Below, in pieces: positions 17,837-29,981 of a DNA stretch of 64,000 bases. How positions within the stretch are numbered: the first letter of the stretch is position 1; every line of letters starts with the position of its first letter. Below the pieces are notes generated by a model that made no database searches, had not been told where the DNA came from, and saw nothing but the letters and a program-made list of their open reading frames with translations. The position numbers and the translations under genes were made by a program. Source of the DNA: Sulfidibacter corallicola (GTDB lineage: Bacteria; Acidobacteriota; Holophagae; Acanthopleuribacterales; Acanthopleuribacteraceae); contig NZ_CP071793.1 in NCBI RefSeq assembly GCF_017498545.1, positions 3,596,001 through 3,660,000 of the forward strand, in the 5' to 3' direction.

Positions 17837-20743
17837 TTGAGCGCAAAGGTTTACGCCAAACGACACGGCCGCGGGCACATGGGGCCACGATTTGTGGGGA
17901 TGTTGTTGATCCTGCTGCTGACTCCCATGCTGTTCGCGCGGGGCAAGAACAAGATTCCCTATGAGGACTTCGACTGGAAAGTCTATCACTCCGAGCATTT
18001 CAAGGTGTTCTATTACGAAGAAGAGGCCCAGCTCCTGCCGACCGTGGTCGATATGAGCGAGGCCGCCTACAAGAAGGTTTCCGAAAAGCTCCAACACGAG
18101 CTGGACTTCAAGGTACCGCTGATCTTCTTCAAGACCCACGAAGAGTTCGAGCTTACCAACATCTTTCCCGGCTTCATTCCACGCGCGGTCGGCGCCTTCG
18201 CCGAACCCTTCCAGAGCCGCATGGTGCTGCCCTTCGACCAGGAACCCGAAAAGAACTTCGCGCTGATCACTCACGAGCTGACCCACATCTTCCAGTACGA
18301 CATGTTCTACAACAACCGGATCAGCGCCATCCTGCGGGCCAACGCACCGACCTGGTTCATCGAGGGCATGGCATCCTACGTGGGTGACGACGAGGACAAC
18401 CTGGATCGCATGGTCCTGCGGGACGCGGCGATCAGCTCCAACTTCGCCTCGCTGGGCAATTTCACCAGCCTGTCGTTCATCGCCTACCGCATCGGTCACT
18501 CGGCGTTCGACTACATCGAACAGAACTATGGCATCGAAGGCGTGCGCAACTTCCTGTGGCAATACCGCAAGAACATCACGGGCAACGTCTCGGCGGCCAT
18601 CGAACGGGCCTTCGAGATTTCGGTCGAGGACTTCGACCGTCAATTCCGCAAGTACCTGCGCAAGCAATACGTCACCCTGCTCCCGATCAAAGAGGAACCG
18701 GATGATCACGCGCGCGAGATTCGCACGCAAAAGGCCATCACGACCCTCTCCCCCGAACTGTCTCCCAGCGGTGACCTGTTCGCGGCCATCGTGCCCATCA
18801 AGAACGAGCTGGACCTGGTCCTGATCTCCACCAAGGACGGCCGGATCTTCAAGAACCTGACCCGTGGGTACACCAACCGCTTCACCGAAATCAACGTGGG
18901 CGCCTTCTCCGGCATCAACGACCTGGCCTGGCGCGCGGACGGCAACGAACTGGTGTTCTCGGCCCGCAAGGAAGGCTCCAACCGCATCTACGTGGTCAAC
19001 GTCCTCACCGGGCGCATCACCGACGAGATCAAGTTCACCGGCCTGCGCGACGCCCAATCGCCGGTGTTCTCCCAAGACGGCGAAACGCTGTACTTCGTCG
19101 GCAACGTCGGCGGTCTCTACGACGTCTTCAGCTACGACCGCCAGAGCGAAACCCTGACCAACCTGACGAACGACGAGCACCTGGACCGCAACCCGCGCCT
19201 CAGCCCGGACGGCAAGGAACTGCTGTACTCCTCCAGCCGTCGCGGCTTCTTCAAGATCTTCGCCCTGAATCTGGGCAACCGCGAAAAGACCCAGTTGACC
19301 TCCGGTCTCGGCAACGACATCCAAGCCTCCTACAGCCAGGACATGGATCGGATCTACTTCAGCTCCGATCGCTTCGACGACATCTACAACATTTATGAAC
19401 TCGACCTGGAATCCGGCTTGAAAAAGCAGTACACCAACATTTTGACCGGCGCCTTTTCGCCGCAGGAACGCATCATCTTCGACCACAAGGAAGGCGAAGA
19501 GACTCGTCAGCTGGTCTTCACCGCCTATTATCAAGGCCGCTACCGGGTGTACCGCATGGACAAGCCGGAAGAGCGCGAAGAAGTCTACGACGTTTCCCAG
19601 GACAACTACGCGAACGTCAAGAACTACAAGATGAGCGCGAACGTGGTCCTGCAGGACGAGCAGTTCAAAGAGTACCGCATGCGGCGCAACTTCTCGATCA
19701 GCAACGTCAACGTCAACGTGGGTACCACCGATGACGGTCGTTTCATCTCGAATTCTGCGATCTCGTTTTCCGACGTGCTGGGCGACCACGTACTCGACGT
19801 CAGCAGCTATTCGGTCTCCAGCCTGGAAAACTACTACGCCAATTACCTCAATCGCACGCGCCGACTGCAGTGGGGCGCGACCTTCAACTCCCGCCAGGAG
19901 TTCTTCGTCGACCGCTTCACGGCCGCCCGATTCAACGAACGCCTGGACCGCACCTACAAGAACGTCAGCCTGGGCGCCTACATGCGCTACCCGTTCTCCT
20001 TGTACAACCGTGTCGATCTGGGCGGCGGCTTCACCGACCAGGACGTATTCCGCTTCGTGCGCAACGAAGAGGGGCCGGGATTCTTCTACCGCCAGGTGGA
20101 TTTCTCCGAACCCTACGCGTACGTCAACTTCTCGAGGGACACGCTGCGCTACCAGCGATGGGGCCCCCAACACGGCATGGCACTGGACGTGGGCGCGACC
20201 ACCGTGTTCAACCAGTACGAAACCTACAATTTCGACTTCCGCGCCTATCGCGAACTCACCCGCCGCTCCCTGATCGCCCACCGCACGATCTACAACCAGA
20301 GTGACGGCGACACCCCCGAATTCTTCGCCCTGGGCGGGAACAACAACCTGCGGGGTGACTTCGGATACCAGGAATTCGTGGGCTCTCGCCGGTTCCTGAC
20401 CCAGTTGGAACTGCGCTTCCCGCTCGTGGATCAGATCCGCTTCCCGGGCTTCTCCTTCGCCAACATTCGCGGCGCCTTCTTCGTGGATGCCGGCGGAGCC
20501 TGGTTCGACGAGTTCGACTTCGAATGGGAATTTCAGGACAGCGAGGCCGATCCCAACGATCCCGACTCGACGCCTTGGGATCCCGACAATCCCGATCCGC
20601 GCTACCTGCTGGGTGCCTACGGGTTCGAGATCAGCATGAACCTGTTGGGCCTGGAGGTCCACTGGACCTGGGCCAAGCGCACCAATTTCGACGAGTTCCC
20701 CTCCAGCAGCCGCTTCAGCTTCTGGATCGGCCGCAAGTTCTGA
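17837..20743 (+). CDS. Outer-membrane protein with gluzincin peptidase, beta-propeller and C-terminal barrel
   Basis: A 968-residue protein. A signal-type hydrophobic segment is at residues 20-34. A peptidase-MA-type zinc domain follows, with HELTH at 146-150 and Glu176 in the FIEGMAS helix as probable third ligand. Residues about 230-640 form a TolB/WD40-like propeller (repeated LSPDG, FSQDG, FSSDR blades). Residues about 650-968 look like a BamA/Omp85-type barrel: alternating aromatic strands, GGNNNLRGDFGYQEF and a C-terminal Phe. It is probably an outer-membrane protein with a periplasmic protease-like domain. The start is a TTG with GAGGAGG about nine bases upstream. Same-strand lipoprotein genes precede it and a strong terminator follows. 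Confidence 0.85.
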   Translation: MSAKVYAKRHGRGHMGPRFVGMLLILLLTPMLFARGKNKIPYEDFDWKVYHSEHFKVFYYEEEAQLLPTVVDMSEAAYKKVSEKLQHELDFKVPLIFFKTHEEFELTNIFPGFIPRAVGAFAEPFQSRMVLPFDQEPEKNFALITHELTHIFQYDMFYNNRISAILRANAPTWFIEGMASYVGDDEDNLDRMVLRDAAISSNFASLGNFTSLSFIAYRIGHSAFDYIEQNYGIEGVRNFLWQYRKNITGNVSAAIERAFEISVEDFDRQFRKYLRKQYVTLLPIKEEPDDHAREIRTQKAITTLSPELSPSGDLFAAIVPIKNELDLVLISTKDGRIFKNLTRGYTNRFTEINVGAFSGINDLAWRADGNELVFSARKEGSNRIYVVNVLTGRITDEIKFTGLRDAQSPVFSQDGETLYFVGNVGGLYDVFSYDRQSETLTNLTNDEHLDRNPRLSPDGKELLYSSSRRGFFKIFALNLGNREKTQLTSGLGNDIQASYSQDMDRIYFSSDRFDDIYNIYELDLESGLKKQYTNILTGAFSPQERIIFDHKEGEETRQLVFTAYYQGRYRVYRMDKPEEREEVYDVSQDNYANVKNYKMSANVVLQDEQFKEYRMRRNFSISNVNVNVGTTDDGRFISNSAISFSDVLGDHVLDVSSYSVSSLENYYANYLNRTRRLQWGATFNSRQEFFVDRFTAARFNERLDRTYKNVSLGAYMRYPFSLYNRVDLGGGFTDQDVFRFVRNEEGPGFFYRQVDFSEPYAYVNFSRDTLRYQRWGPQHGMALDVGATTVFNQYETYNFDFRAYRELTRRSLIAHRTIYNQSDGDTPEFFALGGNNNLRGDFGYQEFVGSRRFLTQLELRFPLVDQIRFPGFSFANIRGAFFVDAGGAWFDEFDFEWEFQDSEADPNDPDSTPWDPDNPDPRYLLGAYGFEISMNLLGLEVHWTWAKRTNFDEFPSSSRFSFWIGRKF

Positions 20744-21095
20744 GGCTTCAACTCGAGCGAATCCAAGCACAAAGATCGAACCACCAAGGCCGCCCACTGC
20801 AACCGGGCGGCCTTTTTCGTAAGCCCGCTCCGGACCGGGTTTTCGTCGTTCGCCCCATCACTTTTTGCGGAGAACAAATCAAGACTTTCATGAATTTGTC
20901 CGAAAGATCAGCTAAGATCGCAGAAACGATACGATTCCAGACCGATGCTTTCCCTGAGATGCCGGTACCATTCGACCGAAAATCCGCTAATCCCGAGGGT
21001 GTTTGATTCGAACGGTGTAGCCTTCCGACGCACGCCGCCCCGACGCGCTCAGTTCCAACGCCATCAAGAAATCACAACCACGGAAGGTAAAGGTT
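20744..21095. other. Intergenic region
   Basis: It holds the terminator at 20786-20817 and presumably the promoter of the methyltransferase at 21096. I see no clear -35/-10 pair and no RNA gene. Confidence 0.5.
20786..20817 (+). terminator. Intrinsic terminator after the barrel-protein gene
   Basis: A perfect 8-bp GC stem (GGCCGCCC with GGGCGGCC, extended by AA/TT), a 9-base loop and a run of five T residues, starting 43 bases after the stop codon at 20743. Confidence 0.9.
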
Positions 21096-22061
21096 ATGAC
21101 CTATCACGATCTCTCTTTCTTGGAAGTAGTCTGCTGTCCGGATTCGGAGGCCAAGCTCAACGAAATGGAGCCTTGGCTATACGATGCCAAGGAATGCGAC
21201 GCCATCTATCCCCGCATTTGCAACACGCCGATTCTTCAGCCACGAGTTGACCATTACCTTCGCGACGAAATCATGACCATCAGTCGCTCCATCGCCGAAT
21301 TCGGCGAGAACGACGAGGTCAAGCAGTGGTTCTTCTCGCGTTACGGATTCTTCAGCCACCCGGAACCGCTTCCCATCGATTCGGAGATCATGGGCGAGGG
21401 CTATCCGGGGTTTTGGGAGAACCTCGGCCTGCCGTCGTTCATTCGCGATTTGGAACTGCAAACTCCGGAAGATCTGGTGCTCAACGCCTTGGGCGGCCAT
21501 CACCCCAAACTCGGCCTTGATCTCGGGGCCGGTCAGGGCGGCATGACCCAACAAATGGCGGAAATCTGTAATCAGGTGGTCGGCTTGGAGCGAAACTTCT
21601 TTCTCGCCGCGACCGCCAACCGTTTGCTCCCGGCCAAAGAAGTGGTCACGCGATTTTTCAATCCCCGCAAAGGCTGGCAGAACGCCCAATTCGAAAAGAA
21701 GCCGGTGACCAATGCCTACGTGATTTGCGGCGACGTCCGCCAAATGCCGTTTTGCGAACCCCTGTTCGACTGGGTCCACTGCGGCCACGTGCTCGACCTG
21801 GTGGAAGATCCCGCATCGGTGCTGCAACAGATCATGCGGATCATGAAGCCCGGCGGCAAATTGTCGATCGCCACCCCCTGGGATTTCGACGTGCCCGGCC
21901 ATTTCGACCAGATGCTGGAAATGCTGCAGGACTACTTCGAAGAGATCTACCAGATCGACGGCGTTCCGTACGTGCGCTTCAACCACAAGCGGCGCTACAT
22001 CCTGCACGAGGACTGGATCTGGATCGGCAAGTTGCGGCCCAAGCAGCAGGCTACCGGCTAG
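21096..22061 (+). CDS. SAM-dependent methyltransferase
   Basis: A 321-residue class I methyltransferase. Motif I is LGLDLGAGQGGMT near residue 145; the acidic motif II (VVGLER) and the CGDVRQMPF and PGGKLSIATPWDF loops are clear. The first 45 residues resemble a decayed Trm112-like ribbon (VVCCPDSEAKL, then scattered Cys34 and Cys42) and are followed by a helical insert. The substrate is unknown. AAAGG precedes the ATG. Its layout parallels the methyltransferase at 1678, but the two are not near-identical. Confidence 0.8.
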   Translation: MTYHDLSFLEVVCCPDSEAKLNEMEPWLYDAKECDAIYPRICNTPILQPRVDHYLRDEIMTISRSIAEFGENDEVKQWFFSRYGFFSHPEPLPIDSEIMGEGYPGFWENLGLPSFIRDLELQTPEDLVLNALGGHHPKLGLDLGAGQGGMTQQMAEICNQVVGLERNFFLAATANRLLPAKEVVTRFFNPRKGWQNAQFEKKPVTNAYVICGDVRQMPFCEPLFDWVHCGHVLDLVEDPASVLQQIMRIMKPGGKLSIATPWDFDVPGHFDQMLEMLQDYFEEIYQIDGVPYVRFNHKRRYILHEDWIWIGKLRPKQQATG

Positions 22062-22163
22062 ACGCGGGCCCGGAAGGGGCCTTTGACATTCAATACACTG
22101 ACGAACGGGTCGCGTGGCAGCCCGGCCGGGGCGGCCCGTCATTCCCGCCAAGGCGACGAGGGG

Positions 22164-23555
22164 CTACTCGGCGGGCGTTACCATCTCCCTGTGGAGGCGC
22201 CGAAGCAACTGCCACAGCTTCTCCACGTGAGCGAAAGTGGAATGGGTCTGTCCGAAAGCCACCCGCACCACGTACCGGTCGTCGAGTACCGTGTGGGACA
22301 GGTAGGCCTCGCCGGAGGCATTGACCGCCATCATCAGCGCGCGCGAACGCTCGTCGCTGTCGGCCATGAAACACACCGTGTTCAATCGCGGACGGGTGAC
22401 CAGCGTCAGGCCCGCCTCCCGTTCCACCTGATCGGCGAACCAGGTAGCCATGCGCAAATGTTCGCGAATCTTGGCCTGAAGCCCCGACACACCGTAGCAA
22501 CGAATCACGTACCACAGTTTCAATGCACGAAAACGGCGACCGAGCTGAACGCCCCAATCGCGGAAGTTCTCGACCGCGCTGTCCTGCGCGGTCTTCAGGA
22601 ACTCCGGCGTGATCGAAAGCGCTTTCTTGAGCGCCTCCGGCTGCCTGACAAACAGCGCCGAACAATCGAAGTTGGTGAACATCCATTTGTGGGGATTGAA
22701 GCAAAACGAATCGGCCTCGGGCACGCCGTCCATCAACCAGCGCATCTCGGGAAGGATGGCGGCGGAACCGGCCAGGGCCGCATCCACGTGATGCCACATG
22801 TCGTACTCGCCCGCGATCGTGGCGATCTCGGCAACCGGATCCACGGCCGTGGACGAGGTCGTCCCCACCGTCGACATCACGATCGCGGGTCGAAACCCGG
22901 CAGCCACATCGCGGGCCACGGCTTCGCGCAGCGCCTCGGGCTGCATGGCGAAGTGGCGATCGGCGGGGATCAACCGCAGGAAGCGTTCGCCCATGCCCGC
23001 GATCCAAACCGCTTTCTGCAACACGGAATGGGCGTGTTCGCTGGTATAGGCGGTCATCGGTTTCTGCGTATAGAATCCCGCTTGATTGATATCGGCGAGG
23101 CGCTCCCGAGCCGCCAGAACGGCACAGAGCGTGGCGCTGGAAGCGGTGTCCTGAATGCAGCCGCGCCAGGGCAGGCCGAGCATCTGGCCCAGCCAGTCGA
23201 TCATGCGGATCTCCAATTCGGTGGCCGCGGGACTGGTGGCCCAGCTCATGGCGTTGACACCCAAACCGGACGAGAGCAGATCGCCCAAAATGCCGGGCCC
23301 GCTGTGATTGGCCGGAAAATAGGCGAAAAAGCGCGGGTCGTTCCAATGGGTCACGTTGGGAAGCACGATGTTTTTGAAATCGGCGAACACCGCGTCGGCC
23401 GGCTCGGCCTCGAGGGGCGGCGTTTCCGGCAGTTGCGCCATCACCGCGCCTGGTTCCGTTTTCGGCAGCACGGGGCCCGAGTAGCCCTCGCTCATGTATT
23501 CGGTGATCCAATCGATCAACCGATGGCCGTGCTCGGCAAACTTCTCGTGTTCCAT
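22164..23555 (-). CDS. PLP-dependent group II amino-acid decarboxylase
   Basis: A 463-residue protein of the aromatic-amino-acid/glutamate decarboxylase family (fold type I). The PLP lysine is Lys290 in NPHKWMF, the cofactor-stacking His is in SEHAHSV near residue 174, and the PLP-ring aspartate is in HHVDAALAG. The sequence is closest in feel to aromatic-L-amino-acid decarboxylases, but the substrate cannot be read off. The start at 23555 has GGAGG five bases upstream. The NhaC gene ends 55 bases upstream on the same strand, so decarboxylase and transporter are probably cotranscribed. Confidence 0.9.
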   Translation of the reverse strand: MEHEKFAEHGHRLIDWITEYMSEGYSGPVLPKTEPGAVMAQLPETPPLEAEPADAVFADFKNIVLPNVTHWNDPRFFAYFPANHSGPGILGDLLSSGLGVNAMSWATSPAATELEIRMIDWLGQMLGLPWRGCIQDTASSATLCAVLAARERLADINQAGFYTQKPMTAYTSEHAHSVLQKAVWIAGMGERFLRLIPADRHFAMQPEALREAVARDVAAGFRPAIVMSTVGTTSSTAVDPVAEIATIAGEYDMWHHVDAALAGSAAILPEMRWLMDGVPEADSFCFNPHKWMFTNFDCSALFVRQPEALKKALSITPEFLKTAQDSAVENFRDWGVQLGRRFRALKLWYVIRCYGVSGLQAKIREHLRMATWFADQVEREAGLTLVTRPRLNTVCFMADSDERSRALMMAVNASGEAYLSHTVLDDRYVVRVAFGQTHSTFAHVEKLWQLLRRLHREMVTPAE

Positions 23556-23610
23556 GGTTCCTCCGCGGCCCACCATTCAACCCATCGCTCGCGAATGGGA
23601 AAAATCCGTT

Positions 23611-25098
23611 TCAGGCGGCCTCGCGCTCTTCGACGGCGGGCTTCTCGGTTTTCACGATCGTGAAACCGGTGAAGCCGTAGAAGGCGGAAATGAAGGGGCT
23701 CAGGATGTTGAAGAAACAATACATCCAATAGGTGCCGGTCGCCACCCCGAGCGTCGTGGCCATGTAGGCGCCGCAGGTGTTCCAAGGAATCAGGGGCGAG
23801 GTGAGCGTGCCCGAATCTTCCAGGCACCGCGAAAGGTTTTGCGGCGCCAATTGGCGATTCTCGAACTCCGCACGAAACATCCGCCCCGGAATCACGATGG
23901 CGATGTACTGGTCGGAAGCCACGATGTTCATACCGATACTGGTCGCCAAGGTCGCCGAAACCAAGGTTCCGGTACTGCGGGCCAATCCCAGGATCTTACC
24001 GGCGATGACCTCCAGGCTACGGGTCCGCTCCATCACCGCCCCGAACATCATGGCGGAGATGATCAACCAGACCGTATTGAGCATGCTGGTCATGCCGCCG
24101 CGGGAGAGAAGCTTGTTGAACTCGGCATTTTCGGTGGTGATCGAGAAGCCGCCGAACATGGCCGTCCAGCACCCTTTGAGCATGGCCATCGGTTTGGAAA
24201 GCGATTCGTCACCGACGAACGCCAATACGGTGCCCTGCTGAAACAGGATCGCGAACACCCCGCCCACCAGGGCGCCGATCAGGAGCGCTGGGAAGGCGGG
24301 TACCTTCTTCATCACCATCCCCAGGACGATCAACGGCGGTACCAACATGACCGGCGACACGTTGAAGTGGTTGCGCAGCAGCTCCAGGTAACTGCTTAGG
24401 TCGATTTCGGAACCGGATTTGGAGGTGAATCCGAGGATCAAAAAGAGGGTGCAGGCGATGATCAGGCTGGGCACCGTGGTCCACAGCATGTGGCGAATGT
24501 GGGTGAACAGGTCCGTTCCCGCCATGGCGGGCGCGAGATTGGTGGTGTCGGAAAGGGGCGAAAGCTTGTCGCCGAAGTAGGCGCCCGAAATGATCGATCC
24601 GGCGGTCATGCCCAGGTTCAAATCGAGCGCGGTGGCGATCCCGATCAACGCGATGCCGATGGTGCTGGCCGTGGTCCAGCTACTGCCGGTTCCCAGGGCG
24701 ACCAAGGCGCAAATCAGACACGAGGCCACGTAGAAGAACGAGGGGTGCATGATCTGCAGCCCGTAATAGATCATCGTCGGCACGATGCCGGCCAGAATCC
24801 AGGTACCGATCAGCGAACCGACCACCAACAAAATGAAGAGCGCGCCCATCGACAGCGAGATCCCGTGGACCATCGCATTTTCCAAATCCTTCCAGGAAAG
24901 CCCGTTGCGCATTCCCAACAGGCAGGCGACACCCGCGCTGAGGATCAGGGCGATCTGGTTCGGTCCATAGGAGGAGTCGCTGGAGTAGAGCTTTACGGAC
25001 AGGACCAACAACATCACCAGGAATCCGACCGGCAACAGGGCTTCCCATAAGCTGGGCAACGGCACTTCCGTTTGCTTCTTCACGGATGGTTCACGCAT
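23611..25098 (-). CDS. nhaC: NhaC-family Na+/H+ antiporter or exchanger
   Basis: A 495-residue membrane protein with about 11-12 hydrophobic segments and the NhaC signature block SGAYFGDKLSPLSDTTNLAP. NhaC-type proteins exchange Na+ for H+ and some exchange organic acids or amines. It precedes an amino-acid decarboxylase in a probable operon, so precursor/product exchange is possible. The ATG at 25098 has a GAGG-type ribosome site. A second NhaC-type gene lies at 59467 but is only distantly similar. Confidence 0.88.
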   Translation of the reverse strand: MREPSVKKQTEVPLPSLWEALLPVGFLVMLLVLSVKLYSSDSSYGPNQIALILSAGVACLLGMRNGLSWKDLENAMVHGISLSMGALFILLVVGSLIGTWILAGIVPTMIYYGLQIMHPSFFYVASCLICALVALGTGSSWTTASTIGIALIGIATALDLNLGMTAGSIISGAYFGDKLSPLSDTTNLAPAMAGTDLFTHIRHMLWTTVPSLIIACTLFLILGFTSKSGSEIDLSSYLELLRNHFNVSPVMLVPPLIVLGMVMKKVPAFPALLIGALVGGVFAILFQQGTVLAFVGDESLSKPMAMLKGCWTAMFGGFSITTENAEFNKLLSRGGMTSMLNTVWLIISAMMFGAVMERTRSLEVIAGKILGLARSTGTLVSATLATSIGMNIVASDQYIAIVIPGRMFRAEFENRQLAPQNLSRCLEDSGTLTSPLIPWNTCGAYMATTLGVATGTYWMYCFFNILSPFISAFYGFTGFTIVKTEKPAVEEREAA

Positions 25099-25609
25099 CG
25101 ATTCGCCTCACGAAACAATAATTTTCCGATGGCCGGCAAGACCACAGCCAAACCGTGTCGCATCCCGCGAAACCATGCGTCTCGGTACACCGACCTTCAG
25201 GCCGGGCCGCGCGAATGACGCGTATCGGTTGCAAAAAAAGAACTCCGCAGGTGCCGGTTTCCCTCATCCAAAAGCGGGAACCAAGGCGGTTTTCTGCTGT
25301 AAAGCTACGGAAGCGATGTAACACGCCGCGAGTACGCGAGAACACGCCGGTGCAAGGATTCGCTACCGGAACCTTCGCCCTCTCGGCATACCATCGCCGG
25401 AGCCACGCTCCATACCTGCCAACATTGGATCTGACCGCATTCACTGTACCACTTGGCATCCCCGGACGAAAACGGAAAAAACGTAGATGTCCCAAAAGAC
25501 GGGACCCTCCACGTGCCAAAGCGAAGCGACCCATCAAAAAAGGCCGCCGCCCAAAAAGGACGGCGGCCCGCTTCCAAAAGACGATGGGACCGAATGTCGC
25601 CCAAAAGCC
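25099..25609. other. Intergenic region between nhaC and the glutamate dehydrogenase gene
   Basis: It holds the terminator of the glutamate dehydrogenase gene at 25536-25568. The remaining 430 bases must include the nhaC promoter, but I see no convincing sigma70 pair. Confidence 0.5.
25536..25568 (-). terminator. Intrinsic terminator of the glutamate dehydrogenase gene
   Basis: On the minus strand an 11-bp GC-rich stem (one G-T pair) with a TTTTT loop is followed by six T residues, 42 bases after the stop codon at 25610. Confidence 0.9.
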
Positions 25610-28675
<3,066 letters not shown>

Positions 28676-28982
28676 AAGATCCCCCTTTTTTCCGTCCCTC
28701 GTGCATGATGGGAAAGAACGCGAGGGCGGCGTTCGGATCTCGGAATCAACAAGATCCGCGGTGTCTTTCCCATCTATGGAAACCCGCTGATTTTAGCCAA
28801 GAATGTAGTCAAACCATATCAAAATCTACCCCTGGCCACAAACAGCTAGACAGGGGTCGGCCTTCAGAATGTTCGATCGGGCGCCGCGCTCGGCAAGGGA
28901 CCGCCCGAAAACCCGGAGCTGGCGGCCTCGCATGTAAATCCAACCGATTTTGGCCGACGCGGTTCGGCTATCGAACGAGGGC
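28676..28982. other. Intergenic region
   Basis: This region between the glutamate dehydrogenase start and the lipM-like stop holds no gene. It should contain the dehydrogenase promoter; TTGACT near 28820 (minus strand) is a possible -35, but the following TAAAAT is only 11 bases away, too close. Confidence 0.4.
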
Positions 28983-29804
28983 TCATTTGCGGAAGGTCCA
29001 GGCCTCGTCGCCGAATCGAGTTTCGGTGATGCGATCGATTTCGCCCTGATCCCACAGGTCGGTTTCCCGGAAATCCCGAAAGGTGACGCCAAAACTTTCG
29101 GCGAAGGCCGTCACCAACCGCGCCTCCAACGCCTTTCGCGGCGGCAGGGCCAGTCCGGCCTGCGCGAAGTGATCCGAAAGAGAGGTCATGAGCCGATCCA
29201 TCGAAAGGGCCGTACCGGTAATTTCCTCCAAGATGCGGAACCGGGCGTACAGCGGAATGCTGCCGTGCTGGATGAAGGCCTTGCGACCCAGCTTTTGGGC
29301 GCTGCCGATCATCTTCTTGCCGCCGGCCTCGATCTCCGATCGCGAAAGCGACGCGAAGCACGGTGTATGGCGCATCTGCCTGACCTTTTCCACGGATTCT
29401 TCCTCGGGCGTCATGCGCCCCTGCTGCATGCCCAGATCGGTGAAGCGAGCCAGCGCCCTGCCGATGGCGCAGTAGTTGTGACGAACCGTGTTGCCGAACG
29501 GCTCCTGCATCGGCGCCGTCAGGCTGTAGGTGATCTCGTCTGGATCGTGCAGCACGCCGCGTCCCCCGGTCCAGCGCCGCACCAGGTCCACCCGATGCCG
29601 TTCCAGCGCCTCGGGGTCGACCGCACGCCGCCATTCCTGGTGGTATCCCAGGCTGAGCGTGGGGCGCACCCAGGCATAGGTCCGCAATACCGGCACCGCC
29701 AGGCGGCCGGCCTCCACGAGTTCCAGCAGAAACTGATCGACGGCCATGTTTTCCGCCGCCGATCGCGGCTCCCGTTCCAGAAGACTGTACCAAACCGTTT
29801 CCAT
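28983..29804 (-). CDS. lipM: LipM-like octanoyltransferase (BPL/LplA/LipB fold)
   Basis: A 273-residue protein of the lipoate-attachment superfamily. It has RRWTGGRGVLHDPDEITYS (the RRxxGG region), Cys149 in HTPCF, then GGKKMIGSAQ and FIQHGSI. The Cys, GSAQ and QHGSI combination is the pattern of LipM octanoyl-GcvH/E2 transferases, whose catalytic Cys lies at about residue 150; lipoate ligases lack it. LplA-like activity is the alternative. The ATG at 29804 is preceded by GAGGA; longer readings have no ribosome site. It is followed on this strand by the glutamate dehydrogenase gene. Confidence 0.8.
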   Translation of the reverse strand: METVWYSLLEREPRSAAENMAVDQFLLELVEAGRLAVPVLRTYAWVRPTLSLGYHQEWRRAVDPEALERHRVDLVRRWTGGRGVLHDPDEITYSLTAPMQEPFGNTVRHNYCAIGRALARFTDLGMQQGRMTPEEESVEKVRQMRHTPCFASLSRSEIEAGGKKMIGSAQKLGRKAFIQHGSIPLYARFRILEEITGTALSMDRLMTSLSDHFAQAGLALPPRKALEARLVTAFAESFGVTFRDFRETDLWDQGEIDRITETRFGDEAWTFRK

Positions 29805-29906
29805 GTCGCCATCCTCGCACTCATTCGGGGCCACCGGCCACGCCGGCCTCGTGATTCCGCAGCCCTCGGGCCCCCGCCGCGTGACCGCGAGGGGGGGCCG
29901 ATACAC

Positions 29907-29935
29907 AAAACGCCGTCGCGGGGGGGCGACGGCGT
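29907..29935 (-). terminator. Intrinsic terminator of ald
   Basis: On the minus strand a perfect 10-bp stem (ACGCCGTCGC with GCGACGGCGT) and a six-C loop, followed by a short T run. A second perfect 9-bp hairpin at 29941-29962 lies just before it, so the ald 3' end carries tandem hairpins. Confidence 0.8.
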
Positions 29936-29940
29936 CAAAG

Positions 29941-29962
29941 GGAGCCGGATTGCTCCGGCTCC
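29941..29962 (-). repeat. Hairpin immediately upstream of the ald terminator
   Basis: A perfect 9-bp inverted repeat (GGAGCCGGA with TCCGGCTCC) and a 4-base loop. It probably stabilises the mRNA 3' end together with the adjoining terminator. Confidence 0.6.
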
Positions 29963-29981
29963 GATCATCGATTCGAAGGAT

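Noticed and set aside
17732..20797. 1021-residue minus-strand frame antisense to the outer-membrane barrel gene
   Set aside because: Same shadow pattern; it crosses the plus-strand start, and the terminator and conserved domains belong to the plus strand.
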